Shown: one piece after another, positions 47,701 to 56,345 of the stretch | Numbering within the stretch: position 1 is the stretch's first letter | Layout of the letters: each line of letters opens with the position of its first letter | Source: Bacteroidia bacterium | Lineage (GTDB): Bacteria; Bacteroidota; Bacteroidia; Cytophagales; Cyclobacteriaceae | Direction: 5' to 3' | NCBI GenBank assembly: GCA_030425425.1 | Contig: JAUIAO010000005.1 | Coordinates: 62,001-126,000, forward strand | DNA: 64,000 nucleotides | Notes under the pieces: generated by a model | Told to the model about the DNA's origin: nothing | Seen by the model: the letters and a program-made list of their open reading frames with translations, nothing else | Databases searched by the model: none | Translations under genes and position numbers: made by a program

Positions 47701-48644
47701 TCGAAATTGCCAATCAATATGCACCAGATATCAGCCTGGTTTACAATCAGCATGGACTGATGGAGCCGGTGATGTGGGAGCGTGTAAAGGAAACCATTTT
47801 ATATCTGAAGAAAAAGGGTTTGAGAGTGGACGGACTGGGATGGCAAGCTCATATCCGCAGTACGGATGAATTACCATTTGACCAAAAGCAACTTGATTAT
47901 TTGGGTGCTTTGATTGATTGGGCGCATCAAAACGACCTGGACTTCCACGTGACAGAAATAGATTACAAACTGATGGATGACAAGGGAGCCGCTGCTCAAA
48001 AACGCCAGGCTGATGCTTATGCCAATATCCTGAAAGTTTTATTATCTCGTCGAAACAACGGTGTGGTAACTTATAACACCTGGGGGATAGTGGATGGTGT
48101 TGGTCGTCATGCAGACAAGCTACAGTTTCTTTTTACTGAAGAGGGTACACCGAAACCGGCCTACTATGCCTTGAAACAAACACTGCAAAACCCGGACGAG
48201 CCACCAATATTGCCAAAATCTATAGCTGTTTTGGTAGAGAATTTTGACAATGGATTGGCAAAAGGTTGGATCCAATTCGGTAAGAATAAGCCGGTAGCCA
48301 GTAAATCTCAAGGCATGAATAATTCTTCTTGCGTTGCATTTCCTGAGGATAAATCAGGGCTGAAGTATAAACTAAACAGTCTGCAACCTCACACAGAATA
48401 TCATGTGGAAGTATGGGTGAAAGCTGAAGATGGTATGAAAACCGCACTAAAAGTCACAGAATATGGTGGTGAAGATGCAGTAATTCGCATGAAAGGTAAC
48501 GGAGCTTATCAGCGTGGAGTCTTAAAATTTGAGACAGGAGCTAATAGCACTTCAGCGGAGATTGTATTCAATCGTTGGAATTCAGAAATGAGCGGTGTTG
48601 CCTATTTGGATGATTTGTCAGTCTCAATGATTAATGTGAAATAA
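44745..48644 (+). CDS. Sulfatase-CBM-CBM-GH10-CBM fusion enzyme, 1299 aa
   Basis: One continuous frame with two enzymes. Signal peptide 1-21. Iduronate-2-sulfatase-like S1 domain about 22-510 with C70 in [12 protein letters not shown] and [26 protein letters not shown]. Two related CBM4/9-like modules at about 526-660 and 673-805, each opening NNL(I/L)KNPG(F/L)E and holding GGE and WADDF. GH10 barrel about 812-1145 with acid/base E944 in [10 protein letters not shown] and nucleophile E1071 in HVTEIDYK. A third, more divergent CBM-like module at about 1160-1299. No T9SS tail is evident. It would desulfate and cut the same glycan. A 75-bp gap separates it from the upstream sulfatase. Confidence 0.93.
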   Translation: [1299 protein letters not shown]

Positions 48645-48838
48645 CTGTCATCCAAGTAAATTTTAACAGACCTTAAAAAGCCCATTGAAATTAAATGAGA
48701 AGAGATTTTTCACGCTCCGTCAAAACTACCCCCACCCTAAAGGGAGTTGCAGAGTACTTCCCTTCAGGGAACATAAAGGGTGATTTTAAGGCAAATCTTG
48801 ATTTCGAAAAATCTTTTCTCGGACACTAATAGTATGAA

Positions 48839-50371
48839 ATGAAAAAGTTTTCAATTTATTTTTTGTTGATAGGGGTGATGCTCCAGTCAGCAATTGCGCA
48901 GCAAAAGAATGTGGTACTCATCATTGTAGATGATCTGAAACCACTGATCAATTCATTCGGCGAAAGCCAAATGATCACACCAAATCTGGATAAGCTTGCT
49001 TCGGAAAGTGCCGTGTTTACCAATGCGCATTGTCAGCAGGCAGTCTGTGCCCCGAGCCGGGTGAGTTTCATGACAGGTATGCGGCCGGACTATACTAAAG
49101 TGTGGGATCTGAAAACCAAAATGCGGGATATGAATCCTGATATTCTCACCATGCCGCAGTATTTCAGGCAAAATGGCTATCAGACGATAGGTATGGGAAA
49201 AGTGCTCCATGGTGCACGTAAAAATGACAAACGATCTTGGACTGTTCCGTATATTGAGGACACAGACCTGACCTATGCTGAGGGTTACAGGATGCCAGCT
49301 AATAAGGATTATCAGAGTGAGGAAGCCCAAAAGTTGTATGACGAATTGGCTTCTAAATATCCCGGTGACCCGAATAGCGATAAGGTTTGGCTGGCTGTGA
49401 ACAAGGAAATGAAGAAAATGGGCGTTCGCCAGTCGATGGAAGCGGAAGATGTACCTGATGATGCTTACGCAGATGGAGCGATTGCTTTGGAAAGCATCAA
49501 ACAGATGGAAAAACAGCGAAAAGCTAGAAACCCGTTTTTCATAGCTATAGGTTTTCACAAGCCACATTTGCCATTCGTGGCACCAAAAAAATATTGGGAT
49601 TTGTATAATCGTGATGAGCTAGAATTGGCGTCATTTCAGGAGCATGCCGCTGGTTCTCCAAGATTTGCTTATTATACTTTCGGTGAGTTAAAAAACTACT
49701 CCGACATTCCACCGAATCTCACGCCCGAAGGAGCGGTGCAAGAAGTCAAGCAGCGTGAATTGATTCACGGATATTATGCGGCAGTTTCTTATGTAGATGC
49801 ACAAATTGGTAAAGTGATGGATTACCTGGAGAAATCAGGGTTGAAAGAAAATTCTACTATCGTATTAATAGGAGATCATGGCTGGCATCTGGGAGATCAT
49901 GGTCTCTGGAACAAACACTCCAATTTCGAGCAGGCAACTCGCACACCGATGATCATTTTAGCTCCGGGACAAACAAAAGCTCGTCAAATCACTGCGCCAG
50001 AGGAACTGGTGGATGTTTTTCCTACCGTTTGTGATTTCAGCGGATTGAAAATTCCAAATCAGCTACAAGGAGTTAGTTTGAAACCGATTGTTACTGGCGA
50101 GGAAGATCGTTTGAAGGATGCGGCCTTAAGCCAATATCCGCGTGGAGATCGAATGGGTTATGCCCTACGCAATGATCGTTACAGATTGGTAGAATGGCAT
50201 CAGGGTGGCGATGCACAAAAAGGAATTTACAATCCGGATCAGGTGATTGCCGTAGAATTGTATGATTATGAAAATGACCCGCTAGAAATGAAAAGTCTGG
50301 CAGAAAATTCACAATATTCAGCGGTAATCACCGAAATGAGAGATGCACTGAAAAACATCATTGAGCAATGA
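48839..50371 (+). CDS. S1 family sulfatase (iduronate-2-sulfatase-like), 510 aa
   Basis: Exported sulfatase (signal peptide 1-20, ending AIAQ). Signature C70[18 protein letters not shown] near the N terminus, [46 protein letters not shown] and [14 protein letters not shown] are shared with the fusion enzyme's sulfatase domain, so the two are paralogues. The C terminus overlaps the esterase gene by 4 bp (ATGA). The 194 bp upstream include a CCCTAAAGGG-type repeat at about 48730. Confidence 0.94.
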   Translation: [510 protein letters not shown]

Positions 50372-51225
50372 GAAGTGCCATATTCATCATAGGAGTTTTA
50401 TGCTCTGGATGGATATGCGCTCAGTCCAATCCCATGAGGATTGTCTCAGAAAAAGTGCTTTACAAACAGGTTGATACTACTTCATTATACTTACATGTAT
50501 ATCATCCATTAGATTTCAAACCAGGAAAAAAATATTCAGCAATCATGTTTATTCATGGTGGAGGTTGGAATCAGGGGAGCTACAAAGCTTTCAATCGGCA
50601 GTGCATGTATTTTGCTTCGAGAGGAATGATCACTCTCAGCATTGATTATCGAGTGAAGAACGTTCACGGAACCACTCCCTTTGATGCCACAGAAGATGCT
50701 GTAGATGCTTATCAATATGTGATTGAGCATTCTAAGGAATTGAATATTGACAAGAAGAATGTCGTATCAGGAGGAGGCTCGGCTGGTGGTCATTTGGCGA
50801 CTGCCATAGCTTTCCGAACAAGTAAAAGACATCTACCAAAAGCACTTTTGCTATTTAATCCGGTATTAGACACTGGACCAGATGGTTTTGGATTTAGAAG
50901 AATGGAAGGTCGGTTTGAAGAAATATCTCCGATTGAAAATATTGGTAAAAATCATCCACCAACCATCATTATGGTAGGTACAAAGGATAAGGTGTTGCCC
51001 GTGACTACCGCAAAACACTATAAGGAATTAGTAGAGCAACAAGGACAAAAATGTAAGTTGGTGCTTTATAAGGATCAGGAACATTCTTTTTTCAATCGGA
51101 AAGAGTTTTTTGTGGATACTGTTTTGGAAAGCGATCTGTTTTTGAAAGAATTGGGGATGATTGAAGGGGAAGCCACCATTCAAGATCAAATTGGATATTA
51201 TGAAGTTGAAAAAGTCGTTGACTGA
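50368..51225 (+). CDS. Alpha/beta-hydrolase carbohydrate esterase (acetylxylan-esterase-like)
   Basis: A 285-aa exported hydrolase (leader MRSAIFIIGVLCSGWICAQ). Oxyanion HGGGW at 63-67; nucleophile S138 in GGGSAGG; acid D207 in GTKDKVLP; H239 in DQEHSFF. This layout matches BD-FAE/acetyl-esterase-like enzymes of the dienelactone-hydrolase/COE type. In a xylanase-sulfatase PUL, removal of acetyl groups is the most reasonable role, but feruloyl or other esters cannot be excluded. It is translationally coupled to the preceding sulfatase. Confidence 0.85.
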   Translation: MRSAIFIIGVLCSGWICAQSNPMRIVSEKVLYKQVDTTSLYLHVYHPLDFKPGKKYSAIMFIHGGGWNQGSYKAFNRQCMYFASRGMITLSIDYRVKNVHGTTPFDATEDAVDAYQYVIEHSKELNIDKKNVVSGGGSAGGHLATAIAFRTSKRHLPKALLLFNPVLDTGPDGFGFRRMEGRFEEISPIENIGKNHPPTIIMVGTKDKVLPVTTAKHYKELVEQQGQKCKLVLYKDQEHSFFNRKEFFVDTVLESDLFLKELGMIEGEATIQDQIGYYEVEKVVD

Positions 51226-51546
51226 ATTGATTTTGAAAAGCAGACAAGTAAAGATCAGAAATAGAATAAATTATCAATAGTCTAAAAGTTTCTTTGATCA
51301 AATCAGTTAATTTGTTGATCATCTGATCCCCGGCAAGGGGGTGCGATTCTCAATATAAAATTCCTGAATTATTCTATCGAACTTCGGTTATATCGGGATG
51401 ACTTTGACCTCTCCGCCCAACGATAAATCGAAGGGCACCTCCCCTTAATAAGGGGAGGCTGGGTGGGGTTAGGTCAGTCATATTTTCCGGTAAATAGATA
51501 ACGACTTATTGTTACTTTTCAATATTTTAAAATTCAGATTAAATAG
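51226..51546. repeat. Intergenic region with palindromic REP-like repeat
   Basis: Contains the 21-bp palindrome CCTCCCC-TTAATAA-GGGGAGG at 51438-51458 followed by CTGGGTGGGGTTAGG, a member of the GC-rich intergenic repeat family also seen at 53191, 53337 and 53781, and a shorter CCCCGGCAAGGGGG word at about 51326. No gene is supported here. Confidence 0.65.
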
Positions 51547-53190
51547 ATGAAAAAATTCTTTAGCATAATTCTATTCTTGACTATCGACTGGTTGTTTGCC
51601 CAGCAGCCAAACATCCTTTGGTTGACTTGTGAAGACATCAGTCCGACGCTATCCATGTATGGAGACAGTACAGCAAAAACGCCAAATCTTGATCGGCTGG
51701 CGGAAGAAAGTATGATTTTTACGAATGCATTCGCACCGGTTGGAGTGTGTGCACCTTCTCGTTCTTCGATCATCACAGGGATGTACCCCACCAGTATCGG
51801 TACGCATAATATGCGCACGGGAAAAGACATCATCGGGTGGGGGAGAAGAGCGTATGATGATCCTTCGAATGCCACGGATATCAATGGTGACAGCATTCCT
51901 TTTTACAGTGCGGTGCCTCCTGCTGAAGTGAAATGTTTTACAGAATACCTGCGGGTTGCAGGGTATTTCTGCACCAATAATCCAAAAACGGATTATCAAT
52001 TTGCTGCTCCCGTAACGGCGTGGGATCAGAATGGCAATCAGGCTCATTGGAAAAACAGGGGAGAAGGTCAACCTTTCTTTTCAGTGTTCAATGCCAATGT
52101 GAGTCATGAAAGTTTCCTATGGAAAAATGCTGACAAACCTCTGACTGTTGATCCGAAGACTGTGCCACTTCCAGATTATTTCCCTGATACGGAAACTGTG
52201 AGAATTGATGTAGCCAGAAACTATTCCAATATAGAGTTGATGGATGTGCAGATCGGTAAGCGACTGAAAGAACTCGAAGATGCCGGGCTATTAGACAATA
52301 CCATCATATTCTTTTTCAGTGATCACGGAGGGCCACTTCCAAGAGGGAAAAGACTGCACTATGAGTCTGGTTTGCGGGTCCCTATGATGGTAAGAATCCC
52401 CGATCAACTCAAACAGCAATATGTGGATGAACTGGTTTCATTTGTAGACCTGGCTCCAACGATTTTGTCACTCGCTGGTGTTGAAATACCCGAATATTTG
52501 CAAGGACAGGCATTCCTGGGGTCAGCCAAAAGTGATGAAAATAGAAATTTTATTTTTGGTTCAGGGGATCGATTTGATGAACATTCAGATCGAGTGAGAA
52601 CGGTGATCAACGAGGACTTCATCTACGTTCGGAACTTTTACCCGGAACTTCCAGCCTATAAGGACATCAGCTATCGAAAAAATATTCCTATGATGAACGA
52701 ACTGCTCGAACTTCATGAAAAGGGAGAACTGAATGAAGCTCAGAATTATTGGTTCAGAGAAACAAAAACAGAGGAGGAGTTTTATGTCAGAGCTTCTGAT
52801 CCATACAATTTGGATAATCAGATTGAAAATCCAGATTATCAAAATCAAATCCATAAAATGCTGGAGGCATTGGATGAATGGATTCAAGACTATGGTGACA
52901 AAGGGGCTATTCCGGAGAAAGAATTATTCCTCTCCATGTGGCCAGCTGGAAAGCAACCACAAGCATGCCTACCAAAGGTTAAAGTGAAGAAAGGCTTTGC
53001 GACTATTACTTCCAAGGAGAAAGGTGTTTCACTTGCGTACATTATTTCGGATCAGCCAATCGAACCAACGCTGGATTCCGGTTGGCAGCTCTACACCAAA
53101 CCTGTTGAACTGAAATCCGGTCAGTATTTGTACGCTATGGCAACCCGGTTAGGATATCGGGATAGTGAGGTGGTGATGATAGATTTATAA
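51547..53190 (+). CDS. S1 family sulfatase (heparan-N-sulfatase-like), 547 aa
   Basis: Exported sulfatase: leader MKKFFSIILFLTIDWLFAQ. Signature C68-APSRSSIITG with TCEDISPTLSMYGD supplying metal ligands; FFFSDHGGPLPRGKRLHYESGLRVPM is the second conserved block. It lacks the HGWHLGDHG motif of its neighbours and has the N-sulfoglucosamine-sulfohydrolase-like layout, so it belongs to a different S1 subfamily and probably removes a different sulfate. The C terminus has an extra beta-rich tail (about 465-547, KVKVKKGFATITSKEKGVSLAYI). Confidence 0.92.
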   Translation: MKKFFSIILFLTIDWLFAQQPNILWLTCEDISPTLSMYGDSTAKTPNLDRLAEESMIFTNAFAPVGVCAPSRSSIITGMYPTSIGTHNMRTGKDIIGWGRRAYDDPSNATDINGDSIPFYSAVPPAEVKCFTEYLRVAGYFCTNNPKTDYQFAAPVTAWDQNGNQAHWKNRGEGQPFFSVFNANVSHESFLWKNADKPLTVDPKTVPLPDYFPDTETVRIDVARNYSNIELMDVQIGKRLKELEDAGLLDNTIIFFFSDHGGPLPRGKRLHYESGLRVPMMVRIPDQLKQQYVDELVSFVDLAPTILSLAGVEIPEYLQGQAFLGSAKSDENRNFIFGSGDRFDEHSDRVRTVINEDFIYVRNFYPELPAYKDISYRKNIPMMNELLELHEKGELNEAQNYWFRETKTEEEFYVRASDPYNLDNQIENPDYQNQIHKMLEALDEWIQDYGDKGAIPEKELFLSMWPAGKQPQACLPKVKVKKGFATITSKEKGVSLAYIISDQPIEPTLDSGWQLYTKPVELKSGQYLYAMATRLGYRDSEVVMIDL

Positions 53191-53330
53191 CCCACCCCTA
53201 GCCGGGCGCCCCTTTGTCCCCTTCGAGGAGGGGAGTAGTGTCGTCTGAAATTTTCGATATTAAAATGGAAAGTTGCCTTTAGTGAAGGGCAGTACTTTTT
53301 AGAGATTTGATTAAAATTTTTATTACAAAA
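53191..53330. repeat. GC-rich intergenic repeat
   Basis: CCCACCCCTAGCC followed by a CCCCTTCGAGGAGGGG hairpin at about 53218-53233, then AT-rich sequence. It belongs to the same repeat family as 53337-53361 and 53781-53807. Confidence 0.55.
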
Positions 53331-53732
53331 TCAAATCCCCTCCCGGGAGGGGTTAGGGGTGGGTCTATTTTCCAATATCCACTCATGAATCGTATTCAAC
53401 ACCCAATTCATATTCCGTTTCACATCCAGATCATCGAATCTCAAGAAATGTACACCTAAAGATTCTAACCTTAGCTGCCTGATTTGATCTTTTTCAAATG
53501 CACCTTCGTAGGTGTGGGTGATCCCATCTATTTCAATCGCTAAAAACAAGTCTTTACAATAGAAATCTACAATGTACTCATCGATAGGTCTTTGTCGATC
53601 AAAATCATAACCCAGCATTTGCTTTCCTTTCAATTCTTGCCATAACAACACCTCGGACAAAGTCATATTTTGTCTCAGCTTTTTTGCTAATTCTTTGAGT
53701 TTGGGATTGTATGGGATGATTTTTCTTCTCAT
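53331..53732 (-). CDS. DUF559 (Vsr/MTH-like endonuclease fold) protein
   Basis: A 133-aa protein of the DUF559 family: MTLSEVLLWQELKGKQMLGYDFDRQRPIDEYIVDFYCKDLFLAIEIDGITHTYEGAFEKDQIRQLRLESLGVHFLRF carries the PD-(D/E)XK-like IVDFYC...AIEIDG core related to very-short-patch repair nucleases. Its last residues (RPTPNPSREGI) are encoded by a GC-rich palindromic repeat, so the tail has been added or replaced by a repeat insertion. It lies on the opposite strand within the sulfatase cluster and is not a polysaccharide gene. Confidence 0.88.
   Translation of the reverse strand: MRRKIIPYNPKLKELAKKLRQNMTLSEVLLWQELKGKQMLGYDFDRQRPIDEYIVDFYCKDLFLAIEIDGITHTYEGAFEKDQIRQLRLESLGVHFLRFDDLDVKRNMNWVLNTIHEWILENRPTPNPSREGI
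53337..53352. repeat. Perfect 16-bp palindrome within the 3' end of the DUF559 gene
   Basis: CCCCTCCCGGGAGGGG is followed by TTAGGGGTGGG. The same words recur at 53191, 53781 and 51438. The element provides the stop codon and last residues of the minus-strand gene. Confidence 0.75.
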
Positions 53733-53965
53733 TTATTAAATATACAGATAATGGGAGATTTTAACTTGAGGGCTCTGACCCACCCCCAGCCCCTCCGAGG
53801 AGGGGAGCAGTGCCAAATGTGAATTTATATGATAATCAAATCTCCCAAAGGGAAGAGCAATAGGTGCTTAAAAACTTCTATACCCTTTTTCAAACCCCAA
53901 AAAACAGTTTTTCAACTTCTAATCATGCTCCTTCAGGCAATTTAGCTTCACTAAATTTGAGATAA
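53733..53965 (+). promoter_or_regulatory. Repeat plus promoter with 21-bp-spaced direct repeat (site 3)
   Basis: A GC-rich repeat hairpin (CCCCTCCGAGGAGGGG, about 53790-53805) is followed by the regulatory site: TTTCAAACC at 53888-53896 and TTTCAACT at 53910-53917, AAC parts 21 bp apart, with CCAAAAAACAG between. TAAATTTG at 53952-53959 fits the Bacteroidota -7 box TAnnTTTG. The sulfatase ATG is 6 bp further on, so the leader is very short. Confidence 0.75.
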
Positions 53966-56125
53966 ATGAGCAAACGAATACTCCTATTAATTATTGGTCA
54001 AATCTTTTTGCACCACTTCTTATCAGCACAAAAAAATGTCCTTTTCATTGCTGTAGATGATTTGAAGCCGATTCTGTCTCCTTATGGTAATACCACGATC
54101 CAAACACCTCATATCGATCGTTTAGCAGATATGGGCACCACTTTCCTAAATGCCAGCTGCCAGCAGGCTGTTTGTGGTCCTTCCAGGGCGAGCCTTCTCA
54201 CCGGTTGGTATCCCGATCACACGGAGGTTTGGGATTTAAATACATTGATTCGAGATCGAAATCCTGAGGTAGTGACACTTCCCCAATATTTTAAGGAAAA
54301 TGGCTATGTGACTACTGGTGGAGGTAAAATGTTTGATCCCAGATCGGTTGATGATGATTACGATGCAGTTTCCTGGTCGCAGGCCTATGTTCATAGTGTG
54401 GACGTAAGCTATTACAACTCAACCTATGGCGATGGCTTTAGCGGTTATCACGATTCTCGGGTAGAAGCGGACCGTGATGCTTTCAAAGCATATATTAACG
54501 ACCACCCTGATGAAAATGAGAATGAAGTTGTGAAAATGTTTCCTTTTGCAAAGCCAGCGACAGAGAGCCTTGATCTGCCCGATGATGCTTATAAAGATGG
54601 GGCCACTGCCAATTATCTCATAGAAAAACTAGATGCTTTGGCTGCTGGTAGTCAGCCGTTTTTCTTAGGTGCTGGTTTTTCAAAACCTCATTTGCCATTC
54701 GTAGCACCAAAGAAATATTGGGATCTGTACAGTCGATCCGAAATACCATTAGCAGCATTTCAGCAACAACCTGCAGATGTGCCAGCGCTTGCCTGGAGAG
54801 TAAATGGTGAAATGACCAACACCTATTCTGATGTGCCCTGGTATAAGGATCGGGATCTCAATGAGGATGAACAGCGAAGACTAATCCATGGATACATGGC
54901 TTGTGTCTCTTACATAGATGCACAGATAGGTAAAGTTTTGGATAAACTGTATGATTTAGGACTTACTGACAATACGATCATCGTGCTGTGGGGAGATCAC
55001 GGATGGCATCTGGGCGATCACAACCTGTGGGCTAAGCATAGTAATTTTGAGCAAGCAGTAAGATCGCCTTTGATCGTAATTGATCCGAGTGTCGGTTCAG
55101 GAGGACAGGTTTCTGCAAGTCCTGTGGAGTTTGTCGATTTATTCCCTACTTTGATAGAACTCACAGGACTGGATGAGAAAACAGATCTGGATGGAAAGTC
55201 ACTTGTACCAATATTGGAAAATCCTCAGGCAAAAATCCGAGATGCGGCACTGGCTCAATACCACAGAACAGATGGTGGGTTTGATCATATGGGATACACC
55301 CTCAGAAGTGAAACATACCGATATACCAAATGGATTAAAATGGACTATAAAGCTGGAGAGCGTTATGGAGAGAATGTTGGTACACAATTGTATGATTTGG
55401 AAAATGACCCTAATGAGACGGTGAATCTTGCCAGCGACGCTGCCTATCAGGAGGTAGTGGATTTCTTCGAATTGGAATTCAAAAAACGAAATGTGGCCCA
55501 ATCTACCCCATCAAGTTTCCAGAGTATTTCTACGTGCGGCAACAGTTATGAAGCGCCTGATGGCACTATCTATACTGAATCTGGTATTTATACAAGTATC
55601 ATAGATGCCTCCAATGGCATGGACAGTGTGATCACCATTGATTTGTCTTTTGTGTCTGATTTGCAAGCGGAGGTATTACAAACAGGAGATTTTCTAGCTG
55701 CATCTATAGATGGTGCTGAATATAAATGGAAGAATTGTGATTTGGACAATTACATTTTGGGTGCAGTGACCCAGAATTATCAGCCTCCGGTATCAGGTAA
55801 TTATGCTGTGGAGGTGACTAGTGGAAACTGCTCTGCTTTATCGAGTTGCTTTTCGTTTGTCAAGGCACAACCTTTGAATGTAGATAATTCTGGGTTTACG
55901 TTATTCCCGGTTCCAATCACAGATAACATGCTCAATATCAACTTGCATCAAACCTACAATCAAGTAAGAGTTCAGTTGGTCAGTCTTAGTGGTCAGATTT
56001 TCCTATCGGAAGATCATTATGCAGTTTCGCAGATTCAGCTCATTATTAACCAAGACTCGGGCATGTACATACTGAGATTGCAAGCTGATAATGTCATTTT
56101 AGAAGGTAAGGTGATGGTGGAGTAG
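53966..56125 (+). CDS. S1 sulfatase with T9SS C-terminal sorting domain, 719 aa
   Basis: Exported iduronate-2-sulfatase-like S1 enzyme: leader to ~21, C70 in [39 protein letters not shown], catalytic domain to about 510. A cysteine-rich Ig-like insert follows (about 515-635, [13 protein letters not shown]...WKNCDLDNY...NCSALSSCF). The terminal 75 residues ([28 protein letters not shown]...[17 protein letters not shown]) are a type IX sorting domain closely matching that of the GH10 at 30754. Thus it should be secreted by T9SS and anchored or released at the surface. Driven by its own site-3 promoter. Confidence 0.94.
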   Translation: [719 protein letters not shown]

Positions 56126-56165
56126 GAAGATTTATACGACATATTGTAAGAATATTGTAGCAATT

Positions 56166-56197
56166 AAAAGCAGCTCATTTGGGCTGCTTTTGTTTTT
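56166..56197 (+). terminator. Rho-independent terminator after the T9SS sulfatase
   Basis: AAAAGCAGCTC and GGGCTGCTTTT form an 11-bp stem (one G-U) around a 4-nt loop, followed by GTTTTT, 40 bp after the stop codon. The rest of 56198-56345 is AT-rich and featureless. Confidence 0.85.
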
Positions 56198-56345
56198 AGG
56201 TGAGGGATGGCTCATAATATCAAAGCTCTGACGGAATATAGGTTCTATCTCATTCCAAATCAATAATAAGTAGGCGGATTTTTTAACACATATCTCACCG
56301 ATTTCCCTATAGATGCTTTCTTGATCTTTTTACTATCTTGTATTT

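Noticed and set aside
51438-53807. GC-rich palindromes between sulfatase genes as transcription terminators
   Set aside because: They lack T runs and share sequence beyond the stem with each other, which fits a repeat family better than terminators.
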